From the NCBI GenBank assembly GCA_038373865.1, contig JAXGGA010004726.1:1-64000 (forward strand): DNA of 64,000 nt, read 5' to 3'. The notes beneath the pieces were generated by a model. It ran no database searches, had not been told where the DNA came from, and saw nothing but the letters and a program-made list of their open reading frames with translations. The first letter of the stretch is position 1, and every line of letters begins with the position of its first letter. The DNA comes from Uloborus plumipes (Eukaryota; Arthropoda; Arachnida; Araneae; Uloboridae). Below are positions 28,061 to 40,000 of the stretch, in pieces. The position numbers were made by a program, and so were the translations under genes.

Positions 28061-29130
28061 ATTGAAAATAAAGACAGAAACTTAATAATTAGGAAAACTT
28101 TATGAAATAACTTTCTACTTTAGTAATTAAACATTTGAAAAATAAGAAACACATGCTAATTTATGTTTGTCTCTTGAGCTGATCTTTTATATTCATAATT
28201 ACTAAAATAAAGCATTTTTCTAGAAAAAAACTATTTATTTAGTTGCTGTTATCACATGTAGTGTATAACCACATTTCAGATAAATATTCAATGCTATTTT
28301 AAAGCTGCAGGAACATCTTCTTCTCTATTAATATTTTTTTATTACGGGAGAATTGCCCACACACATTAATACTATTTTTGACTTACAACTTATTATGTTT
28401 AAAAAGAGCTAACGGTAGAATTTATTGAAATTTTATTCATTTAATGTACTCTTGATATTTTTATTTAACACTAACAGTTTACCCACACATGGTTTATTTT
28501 TCACATAACTGGTATATTGCCTGTAACCTCATTCATGGCTATTGCTTAAAATAGTCTTACATCATAATATTGTCATACTATGTCCACGTTACTATGCCAG
28601 TCTACGTTACGGTAATAAGGCTTGTACGAGTTCCAATTCCACACGAAATTAATTATGGTTTTTTCTAAAAATTATTAAAAGTTAGTTTCAATCTTAGGCA
28701 AAATCAAGTCAACCTGAACAATTGCTTTCAGAATTTTTATATTTAGCAATTTGTATTGAAACGAAAAATCAATGCATATAATTTCATGCCTTGTTGATGA
28801 TGGCACAGAACGACAAGATTACAACCCAAGCGTTGGAACTGCGATGATTTTTTTTTTTCAATTATTGAAATACGCACATCAAAATAGCTCTGGAGTCTAA
28901 AAAACTGCTTTAAGTAATTTTTAAGTACACTTTGATGTTATCAATACGATAGTGTAGTGATGAAAAAGGTTCCAAACGAAATAGTAAAAGAAAAAGCTTT
29001 GTACAGCATGTTTTCGGAGCAGAACTTATTTGCTCTCGCATACCGGTTATCGAAATAGGAGGTTTTAAAGTCCGCCAAAATTTTAAGAAAATCGCTAAAT
29101 TTAGCAGATTTCAATAATTTGTGGAAAAGT
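28061..29130. other. AT-rich, nothing secure
   Basis: A short GAGAATTGCCCACAC at 28348-28362 recalls the terminus of the element at 15168/36126, but there is no partner terminus. Nothing else is recognised. Confidence 0.4.
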
Positions 29131-29495
29131 CCGTAGCAGCATCATCCAAATCGGCCGATGATCGGCCATTCATCGAAACCCGATGAAATTCTCATCGGCC
29201 GATGATCCAATATGTCTCATCGGCCGAGCAGAATCCGAGCAGCAAAATCCGATGAGAATCCGATGAGATTTGGAGCAATTTACGAGCAGAACAGTCCCGT
29301 GCCGAGGAATTTCATCGGGAAACTTGATCGGAAGGATATCGTTTTCCGATGGAATATAGCTCATCTTATTTTCATCGGCAAAGTTGATCGGAAGGATATC
29401 GATTTCCGATGAAAGGTAGCTCATCAAAAACCGTGCTCGGATACTGATCGGAACGATGTCATCGTGCGTTACAGGATCAGTTTACGAGAAGTTTG
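29131..29495. mobile_element. ATCGG-rich MITE, second copy (degraded ends)
   Basis: Opposite orientation to 20797-21213. It shares CGGCCGATGATCGGCCATTC, the block GATTTGGAGCAATTTACGAG and CCGTGCTCGGATACTGATCG. It includes an extra internal duplication of AAGTTGATCGGAAGGATATC (near 29381 and, in the form AAACTTGATCGGAAGGATATC, near 29320). The termini are no longer clear. Confidence 0.75.
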
Positions 29496-30109
29496 TTGAT
29501 TGGTTTTCAATTATACTTCTTTATAATCCGAAAGTGCATTATTTTTGCATAAATATTGATTTAAACTATCCACACATTAATTTAGAATAACGTTTTTAGG
29601 TACTAAGTAAAATAAAATAAAAAGGTTTTTAGGTCCAATACTTCTTTCGTTCGAGAACTGTTCTCTCAGTTTTAATGTTGTTTGCTGAGCTTTTTTCACA
29701 TAGAAAGGGGCTCCATTGTAGCCTTGAAGTAGCTATTTGCTGTACTTTCTACCTAATTTGTGCTTTATTTACGTTGATTCTTAACTTAAATTACAGCAGG
29801 ATACAAGTCTGAAAATAAATGTGTGCAGCAACTAAAGTTTGTATAATGTCTACATTTTTTAAGTATTATAATCAATGTCATATATCAAAAATGGCAAACC
29901 GTTTTCTCTTATCAATGATTTCTTTCACGCTCACGCAGACGACCTTGAAATCCAATTTAAAACTAATGTCTCCAATCTTAAAAATTCCTGTATATTTTCC
30001 TGGGTGAATTATTCGATTAGTAATTTTCAAAAATGTAGAAATGAAATTCCCTCAAAAGGTATTTTTCTCCATCTTTCTAATGAGGCCAAAATCGAGAAGA
30101 TCCGACAAT
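29496..30109. other. AT-rich, nothing recognised
   Basis: No supported gene. Two overlapping frames of 62 and 110 codons (29819-30207) run into the repeat at 30110 and do not resemble a known protein. Confidence 0.45.
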
Positions 30110-30345
30110 TAGTTCGGGTAGAAAGAGCCATTTTAAGCCATTTTTTGGCTCCGCAAATTGAAGTTAGAACGGATCGGTACTTTTATGGCGTTCGGAAACC
30201 CCTCTAAGACCCTTTCCGGAAGACTAAGTACTTCTCTGCCAAATTTGGGCCACATTCGACCCAAACCGCAGATTTGTATATTGAGCAAACACAAATACAC
30301 ACATACACATACATTTACTCGTATACAGATTTTAGTTCCAATGTG
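30110..30345 (+). repeat. Interspersed repeat ending in a CA-rich tract, copy 1
   Basis: Shares with 63595-63835 the order: AGAAAGAGCCATTTTGAAG-like block, GGAACGGATYGGTACTTTT, ACCCTTTCCGGAAGACTAAG-like block, CTCTGCCAAATTTGGGCCAC-like block, GATTTGTAT, then an ACACATACACATACA tract. Tails of this sort are typical of dispersed repeats in chelicerates, in my recollection. No coding function is assigned. Confidence 0.65.
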
Positions 30346-30413
30346 TCATTAGCGTGAACAAGAATGATAAAGTGCTCATGAAAAATTAATTATTTTTTTA
30401 ATTAAAAGTTTAA
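30346..30413. other. Short spacer
   Basis: AT-rich; it carries the left TTAA flank of the next element. Confidence 0.5.
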
Positions 30414-30915
30414 CCCATTAATGCCTAGCGTCCCTTTCTAGGGACAATCCAAAAAAGGGTTTGAATTTTCCCAAAATGAACAGTTCAACCAAATAATAGT
30501 GTTCAATTAGTACCTTGGTATTGTTTCAATTCGTTATTAACAGATCGCAGCACATAACCATTGTAAAGTGTGTTCTGTAGCCGTTTTCATATGATCTTTA
30601 TCAAAAATGACATCGTTCACAATCTCAAGAAAAAAAAAGCCAAGTTTTCAAAGTTATTCCCAGCTTCCCAGTAAATGTTAATTGCTGGTTTTATTTCGTC
30701 TTATAAAATGTCTTTTTAAATATTATATCGTATGCATAAAAAAAACAGAAAAAAAGTATGCACCCTCTGGGGTCTATCGTAACTTTTAAGGGACGATTTT
30801 TCTTTCCTCAATTTTTTTTACATATTATTTTTTTCTATTATTTTTCCTGTTCATTAAACACTTTGTAACCAGTATACAAAATATCTTTGGAAAAAAAATG
30901 TCAGGCATTAATGGG
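30414..30915. mobile_element. 502-bp piggyBac-like MITE
   Basis: TTAA flanks both ends (30410-30413 and 30916-30919). The ends are inverted: CCCATTAATGCCTAGCGTCC on the left, CCCATTAATGCCTGACATTT on the right. TTAA duplication with a CCC terminus is the piggyBac pattern. Related copies at 56816-57273 (right end lost) and 58765-59275. All three share the block GGGGTCTATCGTAACTTTTA. No transposase is encoded. Confidence 0.88.
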
Positions 30916-30919
30916 TTAA

Positions 30920-31827
30920 GTATTTAGTTCTGCTGACAACAAGTAAAATTTACAGGGCACTTTATTTTAAAATCCTACTTTTCTCAAACATTTTTAACAA
31001 TAATATTTTAAGCCTTCATTGAAAAAATCGCTTATTTTAAAACTTACACATGAAGTTCAGACGTTTTGCAAATTCCCCTTTTTACATTTTAAAATGCATT
31101 ATTTTTAAAAATCTATTGCAACTAATCGAAAAATTACAAAACTAACTATTTACCTAATTTTATTTATATTAAACGGTCTTTCGTTTAAACTTTAACTTAA
31201 TGCCCCACACTTAATTTACCAATCCCTCACCCTTGCTCAGATTTCAATAAACAAAAATCTAAAATCATATTTACAGGGAGATTTATTCGATGTAGAAGCT
31301 TAATTTTCGAGCTTTGTTGCAAACAATACATTAGTTTTCAAAGATTATAATTTTGAACTGCAAAGTAAGTTCTGTCTTAGCTAAAATCGATAAAACAATG
31401 GTGCAATGAGTTTTGAAAACAAACATAAAGCAGAAAATGAACGAAACGAATGCTGTTTATATGTATTTTGTTCTGAAAAAAAATAAGGCAAGAATGTATA
31501 GAAATCTCAGTCGGAGTGAAGAATTCGGTAAAATTCCTGATAGGCATTTCTAATCATAATTTCTTTTATCAATATGAAAAGTTGTTAAGATTTTTCCGTG
31601 GAATCAAGGATTTTAGAAGTCTTGAAAAGTCTGAAAAATGAATTTCGGAAGTTTTAAAAAAGGGGGAAAACCCTAAAAAAAAAAAAACTTTTGAAGGTAC
31701 TTTAAGGAAGGGCTACAAGAAGTAGTGTTTATTTATTTGTACTTTGTTATATTTTTGCAATTGTGTTTTTCACAGAGCACATAAAATAATGTACGGGTTT
31801 TATTAGTTAAACAAACGAAAGTACATA
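30920..31827. other. AT-rich, nothing recognised
   Basis: No gene or element ends recognised. Confidence 0.5.
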
Positions 31828-32210
31828 TCTGTGGCCTGGTTCTAAAAGGGCCAATGTCAATTTTTTCATTCTGTGTTATTTACATCAAAAGTTTCCAATG
31901 TAGTAAAACTCTAATTCTACAAAGGCCAATGTCTATATAACATATAATAATATATATATTATATATTATATAAATTATTTTATATATTATATATTTATAA
32001 TATATAATAAATAATTTATATAATATATAAAAAATTTCATATTATAAAATAATGTTTCTTTACACTAACAATAAACAAATACCGAAAAATAATAATGGGA
32101 ATCATAATATAAGAAAGTTATAGCATTCTAAGAAATCTCAAATATCTTTCATCGCCTCTTTCTCGAAACTAACATTTTTGACTTAGGCCCTATTAGAACC
32201 AAGCCACAGA
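31828..32210. mobile_element. 383-bp TA-target MITE with AT palindrome core
   Basis: TIRs: TCTGTGGCCTGGTTCTAAAA on the left, TCTGTGGCTTGGTTCTAATA on the right read in reverse. TA lies on both sides. The centre (about 31938-32030) is an imperfect palindrome made solely of A and T, with inverted blocks of TATATTATATAAATTATT. The internal GGCCAATGTCAA is repeated at 31848-31860 and, as GGCCAATGTCTA, at 31924-31935. Confidence 0.85.
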
Positions 32211-32488
32211 TATAAATTATTAAAGTCTGTTAATATATTTTGCGAGTAAAAAAGCTGGAAATGATTAACTGACAAAAAGTGCTTTAAAAACGATATTTTA
32301 GTACTACAAATATCTATCGTTTTCGTACTTTTATCGGACTAGCTGACCCGTGAAAAACATTTGCGCTCGAGTGGGATTTTAGACATCTGGTCCTCTAAAC
32401 ATAATTTAAAAAAAAAAAACAAAATGTAAATCGAAAAGCAAATCACATTTGAACGGACCCTGTTAATGGGCTTTTATCCTTTGATGCG
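32211..32488. other. Spacer with a repeat head
   Basis: GGACTAGCTGACCCGTGAAA at 32337 resembles the opening of the insertion at 15942 (CTAGCCGGGTACCCG) and is followed by a short A-run, so it may be a scrap of a similar dispersed repeat. Confidence 0.35.
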
Positions 32489-32651
32489 ACACTGCTAATT
32501 TTACAGTAATAAACTAAAATTACTAGTTTTACAGTAATAAACTGCAAAATTGCTAGTTTTACGGTTTATTACTGTGCAATTTTACAGCTTGTAGCTGAAA
32601 CCTCTGCTTTCAGTGTTAAACTATAAAAACAACAGCTTATTTTTTGCAATG
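32489..32651. mobile_element. CACTG-type MITE, fragment
   Basis: Internal words TTTTACAGTAATAAACTG and the right end (CATTGCAAAAAATAAGCTGT read in reverse, followed by TA) are present; the left third is missing. Confidence 0.75.
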
Positions 32652-32793
32652 TATACATAAACGCAATGCTTAATAAAAGAACAAAATAAATTGAAATTGA
32701 TTCTTTCTTTTTTGAAATAGTTTTTAAACAAGCATCATAAGCTAACATTTTTTCTGCATTGAAAAAGGCGTTCCTCATATTTTACTTTACATC

Positions 32794-32875
32794 TATACTG
32801 CGATTTACCTGTGTTAAATCGGTAGGGTAAGATGTATACTGCGATTTACTTGTGTTAAATCGGTAGGGTAAGATG
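32794..32875. repeat. 41-base tandem duplication
   Basis: Two adjacent copies of a 41-base unit starting TATACTGCGATTTAC and ending GGTAGGGTAAGATG, differing at one position (C/T). Confidence 0.93.
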
Positions 32876-32960
32876 AAAATTCATTTGCCGTATTGACGAG
32901 TTTAGCGACTTTTAGTGGCATGGATCTTCTTTTAATAAGATTTATTAGAAAGGAAATTAT

Positions 32961-33262
32961 GGCAGGGATTCAAGTGAAACAGCACTGCGATCGCTTCGAA
33001 TTGCAATCGCTACTGGAAGTGAATTACATAATCATCAACTTAATTTGGCATGACGTCACTACGGGTGGAGCCAATAAGAGCTCACAAGCACTTAGCAATC
33101 TCCTCTTATTTGCCAAGTAGGCTGTGACGTTTTATCTAGCTCGTTTTTCATAGGCAAACGTCACGCTGACGTCACGATGTTTTTATCAAGAAACGTTCTA
33201 ATGTAATTCATTTCCAGTAGCGATTGTAATTTGCGATGGCCTGTTTCACTTGAATCCCTGCC
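32961..33262. mobile_element. 302-bp Harbinger-like MITE, second copy
   Basis: TIRs GGCAGGGATTCAAGTGAAAC on both strands, TAT duplicated outside. It is inverted relative to 27004-27306 and matches it along its whole length. Two short frames found here (32893-33120, 33161-33370) are not genes. Confidence 0.87.
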
Positions 33263-33265
33263 TAT

Positions 33266-34923
33266 GGTATGCGACAATAATTTTACTATGCTATGATTAA
33301 TTTTCAATTTGAGATAATTTTTTATTGATTTTGTGGCAACACTTAACCCTACACTGCATAGCGTTGCCAATTGGCAAGATGGACTATTTTTAATTTATGA
33401 CCAAGCATAAGGCAACTTAAGCATAAAGAGCAAGTATTAGGCATCTTTGAAGCAAATATAACCATCTATCCTCAAAATTAAATTTAAAAAAAAATCCAAT
33501 GTTTTCTTATTACATTAAAAAATGTATATAGTTCTTTCAAAGAACAAAAAATCATGCAGTTTAGGGTTAATTTATAAGATTATTTTGTAGAAAGAACTTA
33601 GTAGCTGTTTATTAGTACTATCATGAATAATGTATGCCATTTTTTTTTGTTTTAAATAAGAGAAAAATAAACTTTTTTAAACATGTTTTCGTTATGTTAT
33701 TAATTATAGAAGTGTTCAAACTACGTTCATGATTGCTTTCTGTCGGCGAAAGGCTAAAAATTATTTTCTTTGAATTTTTTATTTAGAAGGTTTCTATAGA
33801 TTTTTGCATGTTTACTGCTCATATAGTATTCAAAATAATTAAAAGCTGTACATTATTTTCAAAGCATAATAATCTATTTCGTGTTGTAGTGTACTAGTTA
33901 TATACCAGTTGCTAGTGGTTAAAGTTTAAAAAAATGATGTCTTTATTATCAGATTCTTTTTTTTTTCTTTGCATTCCTGAAACACTATGCAAAATTGTAC
34001 TTTTACGTTGCTGCTGATGGTATTTAAGAATTATTATATTTTTAAAACTTATTTGAACTTTGCGAAATGCGTACATTTTTTAACAAAAATTTGAAAGAAG
34101 AAAACTTTTTTGGGGCAAATTTAAATAGCAGCTTTTACACTTTTTTTCTTGACAAAGCTTTATTTTAAAAGTGCAAAACAAATACAAGGATTTATAGTTT
34201 GAGAATTTTTACCAAAGTAACTCTTCTTTTATTCTGACAAAAGTTTTTTTTTTTTTTTTTCAAAATCTGCAACTGGATGGTTTGCTAAAATGCCAGCTGT
34301 AGGCAATTTTTGCTGCTAGAAAAGGCTCCCTTTTTATTTTTTCACAAAATTTGCGTTAGACTGCAACAACATGACGCATACATTTTTGTGCAACGTTTAA
34401 AAAATCCTGAAACGTTCAGTATGGGAGTTTTACAGATGTTAGGAGACTTTTTCGAAACTTCATTTTGTCCAAAAAATTTCAAGAGCAATTCTCAATTTTT
34501 AAACATTAAAACGTATTGTAAAATATATGACATGTTTAACTACGTTTCAACTTTCTACTAGTATTGGTTACAAATATATTTTCTTTGTAAAAATGCATTT
34601 CCAATAAACTGTTATTCATTTGTCTCTTATTTAACGCAAAGTAAAGGATTATGTTTAATGCAAGTCACCTCTAGGAACCAGGTGGATTGCTTTTTTTCGA
34701 AATTGACACTTTATGCTATTCACAACAATAGTTTAAATGAAGATCATTTTAGGTATAACTAACGGTCCATAGCAATTTTCTATGAAAATCATTGTCAAAT
34801 TAACAACATATTTAACTCATGAGGAATTACGTTTTTTTTTTTTTTTTTTTTTTTTGAAAATTGTTTGAATTTTGTAAAATAATAAGAACCTACGAAAATA
34901 TTACGAACTAAAAAAAAAAAAAA
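33266..34923. other. AT-rich, nothing recognised
   Basis: An 83-codon frame at 34310-34561 has no recognisable domain or context. Several long T and A runs occur. Confidence 0.45.
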
Positions 34924-36126
34924 ACTCTCTAAACAATATCACTGCATTCAGTATATTTAGGAGTAATGTACTATAAATTATTCAAAAATGACTTCTGTTA
35001 TGTCTTAAAGTTATCAAATATGTTTTGAACAAAACAAATACAAAAATATTTTATCTCTTACAGGTGAAATATATTTTATTCTGCATTAAAATGCCACTGA
35101 ACTCTGCAGAAAAGATGAACTGTAAAAGGGGTATAAGAAAAGTCATGTGGATATTACAGATTTGTAAATAAAAATCACTCTTGATGGTATTGAAATTTGT
35201 TAGAAAAAGCAAAATTTATCAAAAATACTTTTTAAAGATCCGCACATTGACAATGACAATTTAAGAACTAGAAATTAACAAACTATGGGGTTTCGTTTAG
35301 TTAAGTATTTTAAGGAACAAGAAGAAAAAACAGAAAAAAGCTGGTGAATGGTGTGTGGTGAAGTACAAAAATACATTGTATCCATGAATTTTAACGATTA
35401 TTGAAGAAAACGAGTTTAAAATATAAGTAATGGCTGCTGTTGGAACCAATTAGAAATGGCCAGTAACGACAGATGAAATTTATTATAAGAAAGAAAACAT
35501 AATTCGAAAAATTGAATTACCTGAACTTGTTAATAACAGCGGCTGGTATAGATTTAAGTCTTATGTTATGTAATATTTTTGATTGGTCATTGAGTTTGGT
35601 ATTAAATTTCTGTCAATTTAATTCATAATTGTTAATTTTCAATATTTCGATCCAAACTAAGCTGTAATTTTCATTCATTAATTTTTGTAATAAAGATATG
35701 CTTGTAAGTAAATTTTGTAACGTAAGTTACTGTAACGTAAGTTACCCAGTTAAAAATTCCCATAATTTTCAATTTTTGAAATAAATTTTTAAATTAATGA
35801 AAATATATTACTAAGCATTATAAGGAACTGATAAATTATGCTTCAAACAAGAAAACAGCTGTAATAGAGCAGAAATTTGCCTCAGAACCAATTTTCATAT
35901 TATGTCATTCCCTTTTTGTGCAACGCAAGTTACTGCCCTATCTTTGACTGCTAAATTTTGTAAAATTTAAATGCATCGAATATTTTTGCATTTTAATTTT
36001 GCTTTCGACTGTCATTTTCATAGAATGCTTTCATACAAGGTTTGTATAACAAAATTTGTCTATACTGAGGTGCTAAATGCATAAGAGTTGGTCGAAATGT
36101 AACGTAAGTTAACGTGGAATTGCCCA
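34924..36126 (+). mobile_element. TIR element copy B (left part missing)
   Basis: Collinear with 17756-18995 of copy A. Its right end, read in reverse, starts TGGGCAATTCCACGTTAACT and matches the left end of copy A at 15168; TA follows. GTAACGTAAGTTAC motifs lie near 35717-35730, 35731-35745, 35925-35938 and 36098-36111. It differs from copy A at very many A/T homopolymers, copy B usually being one base shorter. Confidence 0.8.
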
Positions 36127-36128
36127 TA

Positions 36129-36545
36129 TGTCAATAATTGGAAAAAAAAAGTGTCCACTGTAGAATTAAGAAATCAAAAATACGCTAGTGATTTCTTATG
36201 CAAAAAAAAATATTATTCATAATTTCAATTATTATTTTTAATAAAATATATTAGGCGTCACGTACAGGATTAAATCACTGCTTTTCGTATAAAGTCCGTA
36301 CTGCATGAGATGGAATAGACTTATCTCGTTTGCAAAAAACTAAGAATTTTCGTTTCTTTTTTTTAAATCTTGCATAAACAAACTTACTCCATTTTTCTCA
36401 TAACTTGTTTGTTTATTGACTTGACACACATTACATTTAAATGGAGCCACTGATAATAACTGAGCATTAGTGTTTAATCTAGATTATGTAGCTGTTTTTG
36501 TAAAATATATCGCTTTGTGACGCACAAAGAAAAGAATATAGTATA
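36129..36545. other. AT-rich, nothing recognised
   Basis: No features recognised. Confidence 0.5.
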
Positions 36546-37788
36546 CAGTGAAACTTCGATAAGTCGAACTTCGATGAGCCGAAAACTGCGATAAGCCGTA
36601 GTGAATATGTATTCCCGTCTCGCTGAATAGAGAATTAATGTTATTTATTTTCGATGTGTCGAATTTCTTTAAGTCGAAATATTCGATAAGCCGAATTTTA
36701 TCCCATGACCCTCATTGAATTTTCCATGCTAAAGTAACTCTTTAAGTCGAAATAGTTTTTCGTGGACAAATACGTAGTGAGAAAAAAAAAAAAAAAAAAA
36801 ACCCGGCGCCACTGCAAGGCGTCTAGACTGAATATCTGGAGCCAAAGTTTTGTCATAACTGTGTAGGAAACCAAAGACAACTTAGTTGAGTTCTAAAATG
36901 GGATGAAAAAAAAATAGGGGGGGGGGCGTATATTCAGGAGTATGGAATGATTCCGCTTTTGTCGAAAAAGTAGGGAGGTTGTTGGGGAAGGGGCTACTCG
37001 TCGGAAGGACGAAGACAATCAACTGTTTTAAGGAGGCTGGTTTCATAAAAGATGCTTTGTCTTTAGATCCAGATAATGAAAATCAAGAAAACAACAATAT
37101 GGGGGAGTTAAATTTACAAAATGAGTGGGAGGTTTTACAAAAGAAAATGAACATTCCTTCCAATACAGATTTCATGGATTTTGTAGAAGTCGATGACGCG
37201 GTACTAGTGACAGAGTACCCTACCGATGGAGAAATTTTAGCAAGCGTAAGAGATAATAGTGAACAAGATTCCGGTGATGAAGATATAGAGGAAATTGAGC
37301 AGGTAATCAAATTACCTTCAATCCGAGATGCAAGAGAAGCAGCAGATTTACTGCGTGTTTTTGTAGAATCCCGACCTAATGTTCCCGACTCTATCTTTGA
37401 TGCTTTAAAAATATCTGAGGACTATTTGTTGAAAGAACAAGTTTTTTCTCAGAAACAATGTTTAATTACAGATTTTTTTAAAAATTAAAAAAAATGCAGA
37501 TATTCTTGGTGAGTCAAAATTGTTATATTATGCATAAAAATTAGAATTTGTTTTCCAAACTACAAAAACTTTTGAATTTAATTACATTATACGTTAATTA
37601 TTCCAATTATACATATAATATCTTTGGTACATTATTATGTCACTTTTTTATCACATTATAAATTTATTGAACATTAATGGTAGTATTTTTGTTTATTCTA
37701 TGGTTTTCCTGTCCTTTTCGATAACCCGAATTTTCGATAACTCGAATTCTTTTTGCTCTCCCTGCAACTTCGACTTATCGAAGTTTCA

Positions 37789-37791
<3 letters not shown>
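36546..37791 (+). mobile_element. Pogo/Tigger-type element, internally deleted
   Basis: TIRs are CAGTGAAACTTCGATAAGTC on the left and CAGTGAAACTTCGATAAGTC on the right, with TA outside on both sides; the right side continues as a long (TA)n run. The motif TCGATAAGYCGAA recurs many times near both ends (36556-36600, 36650-36695, 37715-37745). Only the 3' part of the transposase remains (36907-37488). The intact element would be roughly twice this length. Confidence 0.9.
36907..37488 (+). pseudogene. Pogo/Tigger transposase, C-terminal fragment with PIP-box
   Basis: The frame is open from 36907 to a stop at 37486-37488, without a proper ATG start; its first codons cross a run of G and read VYSGVWNDSAFVEKVGRLLG before a segment KTINCFKEAGF. 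A T-I-x-N-C-F-x-x-A-G-F motif marks the end of the DDE_1 domain in Tigger/pogo transposases. The following 140 residues are an acidic tail (DSEQDSGDEDIEEIEQ-like) and a helix-rich stretch. The last residues read QCLITDFFKN: Q-x-x-I-x-x-F-F is a canonical PCNA-interacting (PIP) box, at 37456-37479. PCNA binding through such a motif is known for the Drosophila pogo transposase. The DNA-binding N-terminus and catalytic residues are missing, so this is a relic, although its C-terminal frame is still open. Confidence 0.85.
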
Positions 37792-39105
<1,314 letters not shown>

Positions 39106-40000
39106 TACTGTAAAAAATAAATGTTGTTTTTACAGTATACTGCAGCTAATTTTATAGTAATTTTGCTGTAATAAACTGTATAATTGTTAATTTCGCAGTA
39201 ATAAACTGTAAAATTGCTAGTTTTTTACAGTTACTGCGCATTTTACAGTTTTAAACTGGAACCTCTGCTGCCAGTGTTATGCCGTTGTTTTTACAAAATA
39301 ATACAGCTAATTTTATTTTAATAAACTGTAAAATCACTAATTTTACAGTAATAAACTAAAATTGCTAGTTTTACAGTAATAAACTGTAAAATTGCTAGTT
39401 TTACAGTAATATACTAAAATTGCTAGTTTTACAGTAATAAACTGTAAAATTGCTAGTTTTATAGTAATAAACTGTAAAATAGCTAGTTTTACAGTAATAA
39501 ACTGTAAAATAGCTAGTTTTACAGTAATAAACTAAAATTGCTAGTTTTACAGTAATAAACTGTAAAATTGCTAGTTTTACAGTAATAAACTAAAATTGCT
39601 AGTTTTACAGTAATAAAATGTAAAATTGCTAGTTTTACAGTAATAAACTAAAATTGCCAGTTTTACAGTACTAAACTAAAATTGCTAGTTTTACAGTAAT
39701 AAACTAAAATTGCTAGTTTTACAGTACTAAACTGTAAAATTGCTAATTTTACAGTAATAAACTAAAATTGCTAGTTTTACAGTACTAAACTGTAAAATTG
39801 CTAATTTTACAGTAATAAACTGAAATTGCTAGTTTTACAGTAATAAACTGTAAAATTGCTAGTTTTATAGTAATAAACTGTAAAATAGCTAGTTTTACAA
39901 TAATAAACTGCAAAATAACTAGTTTTACAGTAATAAACTGTAAAATAGCTAGTTTTACAGTAATAAACTGTAAAATAGCTAGTTTTACAGTTTATTACTT
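39106..40000. mobile_element. CACTG-type MITE with expanded hairpin-unit array
   Basis: Left end TACTGTAAAAAATAAATGTT. The first 230 bases match other members of the family. From about 39345 to 39985 there are some twenty tandem units of 28 or 30 bases with the core TTTTACAGTAATAAACTGTA and spacer AAATTGCTAG. Each unit holds TTTTACAGT and its inverted copy ACTGTAAAA separated by AATAA, so each can form a small stem. The right terminus is missing. Other members hold only a few units, so this is a local expansion. Confidence 0.88.

Noticed and set aside
28345..28365. GAGAATTGCCCACAC as a third terminus of the 15168/36126 family
   Set aside because: Only the outermost bases are similar; no motif cluster and no opposite end were found.
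20940..29427. Similar frames in the two ATCGG MITEs
   Set aside because: They share residues such as MRFGAIYEQ only because the DNA repeat is shared; the frames have different limits and no ATG logic.
34310..34561. 83-codon plus-strand frame
   Set aside because: No recognisable motif, no context, and alternative-start dependence; consistent with chance.
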